From Amyloporia xantha (taxonomy: Eukaryota > Basidiomycota > Agaricomycetes > Polyporales > Adustoporiaceae): a stretch of DNA of 64,000 nucleotides. The stretch lies in contig JAYKKR010000011.1 in NCBI GenBank assembly GCA_036971615.1, positions 1 through 64,000 of the forward strand, in the 5' to 3' direction. The translations under genes and the position numbers were made by a program. This document shows, in pieces, positions 49,277 through 60,400 of this stretch. The notes beneath the pieces are model-generated. The model searched no databases, was not told the origin of the DNA, and saw only the letters and a program-made list of their open reading frames with translations. The first letter of the stretch is position 1; each line of letters begins with the position of its first letter.

Positions 49277-49288
49277 GGGCTCATAACC
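49277..49288 (-). other. Primer-binding site matching a Met-tRNA anticodon stem-loop
   Basis: The 12 nt GGTTATGAGCCC directly next to the 5' LTR are complementary to GGGCTCATAACC, the anticodon-loop sequence of initiator methionine tRNA, and not to a tRNA 3' end. Copia of Drosophila and yeast Ty5 are known to prime with a half-tRNA in this way. Confidence 0.75.
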
Positions 49289-49680
49289 TGTGGAAGTGAG
49301 TACCTTACGTAGGAACGATCTCAGCGCTGGTACTCGGGCAACGAGAGACAACGTCTATATTCACCTTACGTAGGAACGATCTAGTACATAAGTGAATACA
49401 ATATACTAAAGTGAATGGAAGATATCGAGCTCACCTCAGCGCTGGTACTCGGGCAACGAGAGACAACGTCTGAGGTGTGCGGCGGGCGAACGGCTCAGTA
49501 TTTACGGGAGAGTGAGTCAGGAAAAAAAGTATGTAAGCAAATGTGTGTAAGTCCGTAAAGCCGACACAGCGAAACGTAGTATAGTAACCGGTACAGTAAA
49601 TGTCCGTAAAGGGCAATAGCCGTACCTACTGCGTGTGGCGGCGCGCCCGAGGGCGCACCACGGGATTGTATGCTCCAACA
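49289..49680 (-). repeat. 5' LTR of the copia element
   Basis: 392 bp, apparently identical to the LTR at 44214-44605, including the internal duplications. It carries the element's promoter by analogy with other copia elements. Confidence 0.97.
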
Positions 49681-50421
49681 TCTTGAATTCATTGCACGCA
49701 TTTTAACGCGATGCATGTCATACAGCGGCGAGTGCGACCCAAGAAGATATAGTTTCGCAGCTAGGCACGCCGGATGGTTCTCAAACCCCGTCTGTCGACA
49801 GAAATAGGACTACTCGAAAGGTACGAGTATTACGCTATTAGAACACTGGATTTTTATTTGCTTAGCTTTCCTGTTGACCCTTGCTCTTTGGCCTAATGGC
49901 AAGATCTGCCATTGTTCCATCGAGTGAGGACGAGCATCGTGTCTTCCTACCACTGGCAAGTGTAATTCCACCGCGTATCAATCTAATATTGAGCATTTTA
50001 TTCACATTGTATTGGACAAGATCTTCCTCGGACCTGTCTTGTATTTTCTCTCTTGCGTGACTGCAGACCATGATGATTCACAAAAGGTCGTGTGACGTTA
50101 TTGCAAGTGCGAGTGCAGAAGTTGTAGAGGACAACGGTTTTCAACAACGAAATCTCTTGCGACGTCTATTTTTTCGTGCCGGCAATTGATGACGAAGTTC
50201 TCGAATCGCGTTGCGGCAAATTTGGACATCCCGAATTCGGATCTATGCCACGATGCTGGGAGGCAAAGCCAATCGCAAGGGATAGGAGGTAACCTTGTCA
50301 AATAGTGACATCAATTCGTATCAATTTGTAGGAATGGTAAGCAATGGACTAATTAAACCACGCGCATGAAGCTTTCCAAATGAAGAAAGCGACATCCAAG
50401 ATGTGTCTAAATGAGTGAAAA

Positions 50422-52007
50422 TATGGAGGTGTGGTACAGGACATCGATGTCTCATCGCTGTGACATATATGCGGCCGTTATCATTGATTTGGGCGGACTT
50501 AAGGACCGAAATGAGTTGGTAGGATTTCAAGCTTGCTTCTTCTGTGCAGAAGACTTGCAAGACCCCGAGGTTCGCGTCGAATAGCTAAGCGATAGATCTT
50601 TCTCTCTGATGGATGTTCTCTTTGATTTCTGCATATACCTCTAGATTGGTCAAAGCGGTCAAAATGCAGAGCACGAAGTGCTGACCTCCGCAGTAGCTGC
50701 ACATGCTGACGCGATCTGAATGGTGAGTCTTGCTGGCTAATCACCGTGGCCCATGATCCTTGTCTATGACAGTTGCTGCATGGGTGCTGGCAGTGGATCC
50801 CTTCTGCTTGAAATATAATTCTGTCAGCAAGTACTAAGGTAGAAATTGCAATATATACCTGAACGTTAAGGGTAAATTGCCGTGTCCGTTCATAGTCGAT
50901 CGGTCACGGTACGGTTCCCTTGTGAACAATAACGTTCGTCTTTCTCGAGCCTTCAAAACGAATATCGCTATCAAAATGCAAGGATCTTTAGCTTTGGCCT
51001 GATAGAACCTCGATACTCTCATGATATTTTTTGCATAGGTGTTGATAAAGGATCCATTGCGCCCGATGACCAAGGGCGAAGACAGTACTACTGTAATGTC
51101 GAAAGGATTTTTCGTCGTCAAAGGTGATTTTCGACGACAATCTGCCAGTCCGGCATAGTCCTTGTTCGAAGAGGGACACAAGGTGATACGTTCATCGCAT
51201 CGGGACGTCCTATCATATAGACAGCTATTAGTTTAGAATATACGATGCAAGCCGACAGGGAGCAGCCTACTGCAGTGACATGACGTGATTTTCGGGATAG
51301 CCATTTGTGTATATTCCTCGCTCTGGGGAGATGGAGGAGTCATCGTCGCAAAATAGGTGCGTGATAGCCACCTCTTGAAAAACTATACGTGTTGAGTAGA
51401 AGCGGTTTCGTGCTTGACGATTGAATCAGAAACTCAAAGCATATGAGACGTGTGGCAATCATCGCGGATAATTGGCCCAAGGGTACCGTCGGGGGAGACT
51501 GCAGTGACTCTAGGGGAAATACGAGCTGTGAGCGACAGCTGTTACGAGGGGCAAGTGCTGTCCATCTCAGCTCCGTGGTAAGGGGTTTTTATACGGAAGG
51601 ACAATTCAGGTAGCGCCATGACAATGCTACACCACATTCCACTGTGCTTTGTGCCACTGCCCGAATAATCCAATCCCGAGAGTGAGTTAAGAAAAATATC
51701 TATTGTCTTGAGATTGACGGAAGAATCCTCCTGATTAAGTTGGATCATCTGTGTTCAGGGAGTGATAATCGTAACGGGTCTTGCTTTGTAGGTGCCGTGA
51801 AGTGACGGGCCTTGCCACTGGGCTGTCGCTGTCACACGCCAGAGACGTTCGAAGGGAAACAAGACGCATTGTCTGTGTATTTATAGTCAGGCGTTACATG
51901 AATAAATAAAGGGCGAAGCAGAGAAGTCTCGTACAGAGCACGTCAGAGAGATAACAGAGAAAGGCGACGATGAGAGAAAGACTATCTTAGATCTCGATGG
52001 GATCGGG
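50422..52007 (-). repeat. Modular unit F (M1 52007, TATA 51592, M2 51434, M3 50443)
   Basis: Minus-strand order: M1 at 52007-51973, TATAAAAACCCC at 51592-51585, M2 at 51434-51416, ATG at about 51343 (72 nt after M2; MTPPSPQSEEYTQMAIPK) leading to a possible GTAGGC donor, open sequence 51110-50880 (PLVIGRNGSFINTYAKN; RFYQAKAKDPCILIAIF; LLFTREPYRDRSTM), and M3 at 50443-50422. Another TATA box on the + strand (52111-52116) with ATG 52173 (MEKQRPSTCQMRDRDPMFGL) makes a divergent pair around M1. Confidence 0.55.
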
Positions 52008-52379
52008 CCGCCACCTTGGCACATCTGGCGGTCTGCTTCCCACTCCCAGTCTTGTTGCTCCAAACCCCTTACAATTGTTGCATTTTATTGCTGGTTTTCC
52101 CCTAAAAGTTTATAAAGGAGCTCGGAAGATTCCCTGAGAGCTATTTCACGTCCTTTACATCCTCATGTCAAAATGGAGAAGCAGCGACCCAGCACATGTC
52201 AGATGCGAGACAGAGACCCTATGTTCGGTTTGGCTCACGAGAACAATGCACCTAGTAGTGTAGGTTGAGTCCTTTTGACGAGGGTGTCCCCTCGAAGAGG
52301 AAACGTCCCAAGCTGACTTCGAGAGGATGTACTCGCCGGCACTCTCATACACGCTCAATCGTTTCAATTTGACCGATAG

Positions 52380-53960
52380 TGCGTGAAGGGAAAGATGGCG
52401 GACTATGTGGTCGCCTGTTGTCTACAAGCCGTGTACGAAGTACAATCCCTTCTCCCATTATGTGGTGGAGACCCGCGTAGAAAGTTCACGTCGATTTCAC
52501 ACCTGCGACTCGAGCATGACTATGCGGCAGGACCCACGGCGCGGGCATCCATTTTGGATTGTTGCTCGCCGGCTCTCGTCCCAGATTGATGGATGCCATG
52601 GACAACTACACTGAGGAAGCATCCAGTGCTATGAGGAACGCATGATTGACGAGATGAAATGGAGCGCCTTATCCCCCCCAATGGATAGACGAGCAGGAAG
52701 TTGATCATCTTGCGCTTCAGGGTTATCAAAAATCAAAGAGAATATACCATTAACAGCGACGGGAAGTACTCCATCACTTACAACGGAGAAATAAGCGCGG
52801 TAGACACGGAACAGCGTTCACTTGAGATATAAGCGAATCATGTACAAGACAGTGCACGCTCCAGCAGACAATTTTGACAATGACGCCTCTGAATTACCGC
52901 GGACCACGGCGCACGAGCGCCCAGCCCTGGAAGCAAGAGCGAGACATTCACCATGCCCTAGCATAAGCACCCATCGGCTGAATTTGGTTCGCGATCTGTC
53001 CACGAAGCCCGAGGATTCCCTGCGACATCTCCGGCGCGAACACATCAGAATGCGCCTGGCAAACCGTCAAAAGCGAATTCGTCTGCTCGACGGCCTCGTC
53101 AAACTCCTTCGCTCGCGCGGACCGGAATTGTTGGACGAGGCGGGTTCGGATTTCCTGCACTCCCTTGTGCCCGAGTGGCAGCAGTTCAGGCGTGTTGGCG
53201 TCGACAGACCCCACGAGCTGAATTAGTTCCTTCAGGACGGCGCTGGGTAAGGCTAAACCAAGGAATAAACACGAGTCAGTTAGATACCCAGGGTGAGTCA
53301 CATATGCATTCTGCTGAATGTGCGATATATAGGGGAGTGCTCGACGGGGTGAGAGGGCGATGAGACTAGATTCTGTAACTGAGCTTCTGCGGTGCACATG
53401 CAAGGTTTCTATATCTGTAGAGGGCCAAGACACCGTTTATACAAGCCCACTAGAAGATGTCCAAGGCCATGTTGAGCTATCAAAGCGTATTCTCTTTGTA
53501 GAGCGAAGCAGGACCGTCAGCTTGGGCATAGCCTGTAGGTCATCGACAACGATGAGGAAAGCCACGTACCGTGGAGATGATCCGCACGAGATGAGGGACC
53601 AGCGCAAAGTTGTGCTCTTTACATGACCACGCCGACACGAGGATTACATGCTCACTAACAGCCTATATCGATACCTGTATTTTCCACACGGGCACCACCG
53701 CAAAATATCAGGATGGAGATATCAGCGAAGAACGTGCATACGCCGCTGGAATATATGGCAATTTTCATATCGCACAAACGCCCGACCGGCACGACAGGAT
53801 GGCCAGAGAAAATAGAGACTAGAGCACTGAGCAAGATTCTGACGAGACAGCCATTTTATCACCGACTTCACGAGAACTGGACAAGGCAAGATATGCGAAT
53901 ACCGTATGTATGTCGGAAATCGCAAAAGCGCCCAATATCCAAGGCGCGGGAAATCCCGTG
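52380..53960. other. Unresolved region with one probable minus-strand exon
   Basis: On the minus strand, 53253-52948 after an acceptor-like TTGGTTTAG reads as a good coding exon: ALPSAVLKELIQLVGSVDAN, then PELLPLGHKGVQEIRTRLVQ, and KEFDEAVEQTNSLLTVCQAH. It is helical and charged without a known domain. Upstream exons were not identified; the longer frame continuing to 53433 has weaker coding character. The rest (53300-53960) shows nothing recognisable. Confidence 0.4.
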
Positions 53961-54032
53961 CGACTGCTCACGGTGGCGGTCGTGTCTGTTGCCAGAGCCC
54001 ACTGAAGATCCTGTTCGTACACTCTAGCGTGC

Positions 54033-55040
54033 ATGCTACGATTACTCGCGGTATGTTCTCCCTGTCCTCGAGCGAAACATATCTTCTAACGATATCGCAG
54101 CAACGCAGGTCCGCCCTGCTCACCGCCGCGGCGGTCGCGGTCCACGAAGTCTCCAGGGAAAAGGTACGTCCACCACCAGGCTAGCCCGAGCGAGCTCACA
54201 CCACGGGCCTCTCTGCCCAGCTGCCCATATATCCCACCCGGGAGCCCGACATCCTCCTCCTCGAGACGCCCTCCGAGCTTGAGAAGCAGATCGGCGTCGC
54301 GCGGAGGGCGGTCACCGCGAGCTACTTGGATGCGCGTGCGCAGGTGCAGGGTGTCGTTTCGAAGTGGATCGGCGTCGAGCACGCCGTAGAGAGTACGTCC
54401 CGACTATTTTCTGTACCGAGTCCGCCGACTTGACGCCCCCGCCTCACGTTCAGACCGGGTCAAGTCGCTCATCGCCCCCGACGAGCCGCTCACCCCCGGC
54501 CTGCTCTACGTCGGCGTCGCGACCCTCACCGGCTCCGTGCTCGCCCGCAACCGCAGCATCGCCGCCCGGCTCTTCCTCCCGCCCACGCTCCTCCTGCTCT
54601 CGCTGAACCACTTCCTCCCCAAGACGACGCACAACGTCTCCGCGTACTTCGGCGCTCTCGAGGAGACGTACTTCCCGACGTTCGCGGAGAAGCACGAGAT
54701 CGCCAACCAGCACACGGCGATGACGTGGGCGCGCATCAAGGAGGCGACGCAGAGCGGGCGGGATACGCTCGCGAGCGGCGTGGAGGGCGCGGTGGTGCGT
54801 GTGGAGGAGGCGACGGGATTGAAGCTCAAGGAGACGTTGGGCTGGGGAGAGAAGGTGGTAAAGGCTGTGGAGGGTCAGACGACAGCCGCGGTGAAGAGTA
54901 TGCAGCAGCAGGTGGAGTCTGCGACGGACGCTGTTTCGCACAAGGTGGAGGAGGTGAAGGCCGCCGCAGAGCAAAAGACGGCTTCTGCGACCGCGGCGGT
55001 GGAGGAAAAAGTAGATGAGCAGCCTAGACGACTAGTATGA
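54033..55040 (+). CDS. MICOS complex subunit, MIC26/MIC27 (apolipoprotein O-like), copy 1
   Basis: Exons 54033-54050, 54101-54163, 54221-54392 and 54454-55040 join in frame to 279 aa: MLRLLA, QRRSALLTAAAVAVHEVSRE, LPIYPTREPDILLLETPSEL and so on. The conserved core has two membrane segments: LTPGLLYVGVATLTGSVLA and AARLFLPPTLLLLSLNHFLP, followed by the family signature LEETYFP. The C-terminal tail is a long amphipathic Ala/Lys/Glu helix (VKSMQQQVESATDAVSHKVE). These proteins sit in the mitochondrial inner membrane and help form crista junctions with cardiolipin and the MIC10 subcomplex. The short Arg/Ala-rich start may act as a targeting sequence. The gene looks intact and is followed by a convergent stretch with minus-strand coding character. 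Confidence 0.85.
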
Positions 55041-55096
55041 TATATAATAAACATAGCCGTATCGGACTCATTGTGAACGCAGACCGCCATTAATTT

Positions 55097-55430
55097 TCAT
55101 GCTTTCGAGCCTTTCCCCGCCTCTGCCTTTGCCCCAGCCCCTTCACCCGCCTCCGCTTCCGCCTCAGCCTGTAGCCCCTCACCCGCCGCCTCGCTCATCC
55201 AGTCGATACCCTGCCCATGTCCCCCCAGCCCGTCGAACCGCCTATTGAACCTCCCGAGCCTGCCCGTCACCACGTCCTCCTCCGCGCGGGAGCAGCTGGC
55301 CAGTGCGGATGCAAGGCTCATCATCGTTTTGGTAGAGAAATTGAGCTCGGAGCCGTGCAGGCCATACGTTTCTCGAAAAGGAAGGTCATTTGTGCAATGG
55401 CCCGACGCGACGCGACTTCGGCGTCTGATG
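55097..55430 (-). CDS. Possible 3' exon of an uncharacterised minus-strand gene, copy 1
   Basis: A minus-strand frame reads LPFRETYGLHGSELNFSTKT, then MMSLASALASCSRAEEDVVT, GRLGRFNRRFDGLGGHGQGI, and an Ala/Glu/Gly-rich tail ending GKGSKA at 55097. It looks coding (directional composition, structured N-terminal half) and ends convergently just behind the MICOS gene. Upstream exons were not found, and the region further right on this strand is open but unconvincing. Identical in copy 2 at 62963-63296. Confidence 0.35.
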
Positions 55431-55465
55431 GCTGGCTTCCTCTCCTATCGCTCGTCTGACTCTGT

Positions 55466-55850
55466 ACTGCCAATGGCTGCTCGCCCTCGTCGAGACTCGA
55501 GGCCCTGCTGTGGCTTGGCGTCGGCTGCTACAACTTTGTCGTGCGCACAGAAGAGACTTCGAGCGCTCTCCCATGGCCACCGTTCCTCCTCGCAAGCTTC
55601 TCATGGCTGTCCGACCCGTCGTCCCCCCTTCCGCCACGCCCCCGTTCGATCTCTGTGGCTTATGCACTCTGCAGCTCATCTCGAGCGTGTTCACGCTCGG
55701 CGGGGTGCTCTTTCACCACAGCGTGCACGCTCGCCGACATAGCGAACCTTGTGGCCGTCGTCGTCTTGCTGACGGTGATGCTGAACATGCCCGGCGCCGC
55801 GCGCGTGCAGAACGGAGACGACACTATGCTCTGGCGCTGTCCGTGATCGC
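55466..55850 (+). pseudogene. Frameshifted fragment resembling an ABC-C (MRP-type) transporter N-terminus, copy 1
   Basis: Three pieces in different frames read as consecutive membrane segments: CYNFVVRTEETSSALPWPPF and LLASFSWL, then AVRPVVPPSATPPFDLCGLC with TLQLISSVFTLGGVLF, then LADIANLVAVVVLLTVMLNM. This order and spacing resemble the N-terminal transmembrane region (TMD0) of fungal MRP-type ABC transporters; that assignment is an inference from pattern, not a search. Frame changes and the absence of any ATPase domain downstream mean it is not functional. Confidence 0.4.
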
Positions 55851-57470
55851 GAATCACGCGTTTCGACGAGGAGCGGCGTGCAACGCTCGCCTCAACGTGT
55901 TCGCGAGGGAGGGAGGGCAATTACCTATGTGGAATGGTAACTCTTTATGTATGTATGTACCATTCACTACCATCTTTCAATACATGAGAGCCGTTAGAAT
56001 GGTCATGTTACTAACGGGAAATGTGACGGGATGAACGCGAGCGCATCCGGCGACGGCCGTGGTACGCCTCAGCAACAACGCGAACGGCGTCCGCCCTCAT
56101 CCGTGTGTCTCGTGTCCTGAGGGCCGAAACTGTTCCCCGAGACTGCTCGCGAGTGCGGTGAGTTTGCCCCAGCGTCTCAGCGCTGCACGCGCAGTAGAGA
56201 ACTAGCGCGATCGGACAGCGGGCGTGGAGGGCTCTGCATACGAAGAACATTAGCTCTGCGCAATGTGAGTGAGTACAGTGCTCACCACTTACCTTACACA
56301 GCGAGAGTCTCGTCCAGCGCGCGCAGCAAATTCGACACCTGATCGGTCGACAAGGACGATGAACTCAAGAAGAAACTTACGGGAACGAGCGAGGACCGGG
56401 GGCAGCACAGCGAGCGGCGGAACATATCGTGTCATAATTGATATGTATTCTCGACTCTACCCAATACATCACATATGCGCAGCGCGACGGACCGCAATCG
56501 CACTCTACATGCCAGCACGCCGTCCAGCTCCGTGCAGCGCAGTCGTCTACGACTACCAATGAATCCAGCACCGGCACGCACGCGAATGCACCCAGCACAC
56601 CGCGATCACTCGGACTCCCCGGTATCCGGCTGACATGTGCATACTACGCCCGGCAGACTTTACCTCCCACTGGCACGTGTGCTACAGCCAGTGTGACCAG
56701 CACCCGACAGTCCCCAACTCACATGCGCGAGCCGTGGACAACACTCGGACTCGCCGTCCAAATGCTCGGACAACGGCTGGCCCATCATCCAACGTCCGTT
56801 GCGCGCGCAGAGAGGATGCACCTCTGTGCTCTTGCGCTGTCCGCTCCGTTCCGTTCGAGCTCGCAAATGGCGTGTTTCGACAACGCCCGCCGCGCAGGAC
56901 GCGCCCCAGAGTGCTCGCTGGCAGCGCAGCGAAAGTCGTATGGACGGATGAGGGCGGAGGGCATGTACACACGTGGGATAGTCACTATCTATGTATGTAT
57001 CATCCGCTAGCATCCTTCAATGCATGGGAGCCGTCCGATTGAACATGTACTGATCGGGAACTTGTCAGGGTGAACGCGAGCGCACCCGTTTACGGCTGTG
57101 ATCTGCATCAGCGGCGACGCGCGCAGCGTTCCCCCCAGTTCGCGTGTCTCGCGTACTGGACCGACGTCGTCTCCCCGAGCCTGCTCGCGGTGGACGGCAG
57201 CGAGAGAGAGCGGGACGTTCGTCCCCGTGCTGACCGCGCGGTAGCGAATTGGCGCGATCAAACAGTGCGCGTGGTTGGTCCTGCGTACAAAGAGCGTTAG
57301 CTCTGCGCAATAAAAGTGGACTCAGTACTCACCACTTACCTCACACAGCGACGGGCTCGTCAGCGCGTGCACTGCCAGCGAATCCAACGGCTACCTCGTC
57401 GGCCGACCAGAACGATAGACGAACCAAAAAACTTACGGGAACCGGCGAGCACCGACGGCGGCGCAGCGAC
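55850..57470. repeat. Diverged tandem duplication, period about 1.05 kb
   Basis: Segments 55850-56420 and about 56895-57470 align: TATGTATGTA-containing blocks at 55945 and 56988, GAACGCGAGCGCA at 56034 and 57073, TAGCTCTGCGCAAT at 56251 and 57298, ACTCACCACTTACC-type sequence at 56280 and 57337, and AACTTACGGGAAC at 56376 and 57429. Identity is perhaps 65-70 %. Both copies include a possible intron on the minus strand ending GCGCAG. A gene could once have been encoded, but none is intact. Confidence 0.7.
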
Positions 57471-60400
57471 CAGCGGAACGACCGACGAGGGCAAGGCGAG
57501 CAGCTCAAACAGTCCCGGGGAGGCGGAACACGAGGGGAAGAGGAGACGATACTGACCTACCTCCATCCACACCCATCCTTTTATCCTCCTCCCGCCATGC
57601 CTTCTCACGCCATATCATCCCCGTCTCCCTGCCGGCATCCCAGATTCTCGCCTCGCAGACCCTAGCGTCCGATGTACGCGTCAACCGGATGCCAAGGCTG
57701 TGGACAATGTGTGTCCCCATCCCCGCATCCGATCCTCTTACGCGAAATGAGCGCGCTCGCGAGCTTCGCCGTGGAAACGTCTATGCGCGCGTTGCGAAGC
57801 GTGACTGATGGGATGACGAACACGTCGGTAGCGCGGGCCCGTTGGTGATGCGCTTGGCGGGATGTTCTAGGAAGGAGGGTAGGAGGAGGATGCGGAGCGG
57901 ATCAGCGAACGGCCCGTCATATTCGCTCCGTTCGTCCAGCCCTGCGCAGACAGATCAGCGCGGGCTCGGATGCTTCAACAAGCTATGTGTCCGGTCAGTG
58001 CGCGCGCGAACAGCGAAGCACTCACCCGGGCATACTGTATGCAATTCCTGCCAGTACGTCGCTGAACAGCTCGGATTTAGCAGCGTCCGTCCACCGTGCT
58101 AGCAACGCGGTGAGTTCCCCGCTCAGCCCGTCCATCCAGGTCACTGAATTGGTGACAGCGGCGGCTCGGGATGACATACTGAAACGGAAGAAGATCAGTA
58201 TTTTAATGTTCCTACCATTGACAGCTTCCGCAACCGATCATCCACGCGCGAAGCGGCTTTACGCGCATCGGATGAACTCGCCGTTCTCCCGGCCAAGGTG
58301 TCGCGTTGTCCGCGGAAGGTACGGCAGTCCTCGTCCATTACATACCATCGCCCTGTCTCGCTAACCATGCGCAGTGCAGTCGAACTGTCTTTGCGCAGGC
58401 TAGCCCCCGTGTACGTACTAGTAGCTCTCACAGTTGTCTAACGAAACGGCGTGATGACTACGAGCTGTGAGCTGAGAGTCAAGCAACACACAGCCTGAGC
58501 TTACGGATAGACGACGTACCTGCTGGAGAAGGCGGCAGATGGTTTCTGAATACGACAGGCAGGCGAAGCAAGCCGTCATCCCGCAAGAAGTCTGGGGACC
58601 ATACGACAGGCAGACCGAATGTCACGGCAGTGAGGAACACTGCCTCCGAGTAGACATTCGGACAATCAGAAGGAGAAGAATACGTACGTGTGTGTTGAAA
58701 CGCGGCGAAGCTATATCCGAAATCAGTGTGATCGAGCGCTGACCCGGTACCGAATGTATTGTGTATGTGTTCTCAGTGTTCGTTTCTAGTCGTCGAGATA
58801 TTCACTGCTTCGAGCTCAGCAAAAGTGCAGCCTGGCCCGCATAACGAAGAATGCTGTTCATTATGCTGTAGAAATACACAGGTAGAAAACAACAGCAGCA
58901 TTCGGGAACGATTGAATCCCGGGCCGTCTAATGAACGAGCGTACATTATGATATTTTCGACTTCAGACGTTGATATATTGGTTTGCTCGGAACCTGCATT
59001 GGGATGGGATGTTGCCGCTACGGAAAGATGACTGCACACCGGTTGCCAGTGGGCCAGTTAGGGTAGTGGACTCCCAGAAAAGCATTCTGAGATGGTCTGG
59101 TTCACAGTTTCAGAACAGGAGTCCTAATCGCCGTGGTGACCTCCCGGCGTAGAGAATGCCATGAGTTCGGGGAATATACCATCGGCATCCAAGTAGGTAT
59201 CTACACTGTACTGTGGTATAGCAAATACAGACTCGGAGAATTTTTCTCGAGTGCAATTTGAAAGCTAAACTAATTGAAGCTGTCGAGGAATGGATCCGGA
59301 GTCGACACGCAGCAGAACTTGAAGGTGGAAGGCCGAAGATGAGGTCGACTTGCTGAGAGACTACAGAGGTATGTGAGTGCTTATATTAGCAACAGGTTAT
59401 TATGATCCATATTCAAATGGACGATGGTCTTGAGTGCGAGAGGACATATACTTGAGATTGAGAATGGACGGCACCCGAGTCGAGATTGTGGCTGAAGCGT
59501 CTCTCTCGAAATCTTGTCGATCGCTCTTCTCATCTGTTCTTGTGTGCCGCCCCGCGTCAAACATTTGAATCCTCGTTCTTTCTGCACAGCACGCTACGAC
59601 CCTCTAAACACTGCTCGCTAAAGTCTGGAACTCCTGCTCAGTACTATCCATTGAAAATCGCCTTCCGAGTCTTCTTCCCATTACTTCAATCGCCTTAAAC
59701 TGCCATCTCCCTAGATGTATGTAGACTCGGAACTCAGGCTGCATGCCGGGATGCATCTCTGTCCTTCCCGCTGTCCATGCTCTCACTCAACCCCTCGCTC
59801 CTTGCCACTCTAAACTTGTCCGCTGGCCCGCGTATTGACCGTCCACCGCTCCTTACACAGTATCACCGGGCCCTTATCTTGTAGCCTATCCCCCGAGCTG
59901 CGTTCAAAGCTTCCGCTGCGTGGCAGTCGGGCAGGCCGGCATGTATGTACTACCTAAAGTACCAACACTGAGTATATACCATATTGTATTGCCAGTGTAC
60001 ATTGGGTAGACAACGACAGACATACCATGTCTGCAGCATCTTTACCTTTGGGGACATTCAATGGACAACACATGTAGCTACTGGTACGAGAATGCATACG
60101 GTGTGCGTGATGTCTATCTCGATTCTCCGCCACCATAGAATCACAAATTACATACTGTACCGGATGACTCCGCTAATATGATCGGGTGCTTCGGTGGTCT
60201 TGCTTGTATGTACAAGCCAAGCAGATGGGGCCAAAGGCCTGAATCAAAGCTACGCGACAGATGGAACTTGCCGGCTGCAGGCCATATATATATACTGCCA
60301 CTGACGCTCAGTACATGTTGCAACTTCCCCAGTATCCCACCTTTATGCACGTCCATTGTACAAGAGCCGCTAGCGAGACATACGCAATTCCTGTTCATGT

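Larger units (their letters stand above)
44214..49680 (-). mobile_element. Complete Ty1/copia LTR retrotransposon
   Basis: A 5467-bp element read right to left: 5' LTR 49680-49289, primer-binding site 49288-49277, one gag-pol frame 49178-44613, polypurine tract 44616-44606, 3' LTR 44605-44214. It is flanked by a 5-bp target duplication TCTTG (44209-44213 and 49681-49685). The two 392-bp LTRs appear identical on inspection and the frame has no stop, so the insertion is very recent and possibly active. Domain order (integrase before reverse transcriptase) places it in the copia superfamily. It inserted between modular units E and F. Confidence 0.97.
53975..56135. repeat. Direct duplication, copy 1 (extent to the right not known)
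   Basis: This interval matches 61840-64000 almost base for base, with an offset of 7865-7866. I saw a few substitutions near the left end, one C inserted in copy 2 near 61890 and one C deleted in copy 2 near 63490. The left boundary is sharp; the right boundary lies beyond the window end. Confidence 0.95.

Noticed and set aside
20470..52010. Mating-type B locus (pheromone genes with TATA boxes and short products)
   Set aside because: No pheromone receptor is present and none of the small products ends in a CaaX box (unit ends are VVQNR, KVATY and similar).
54086..54974. Minus-strand frames opposite the MICOS gene
   Set aside because: Arg/Leu/His-rich shadows of a GC-rich exon; the plus-strand product has conserved membrane segments and consistent splicing.
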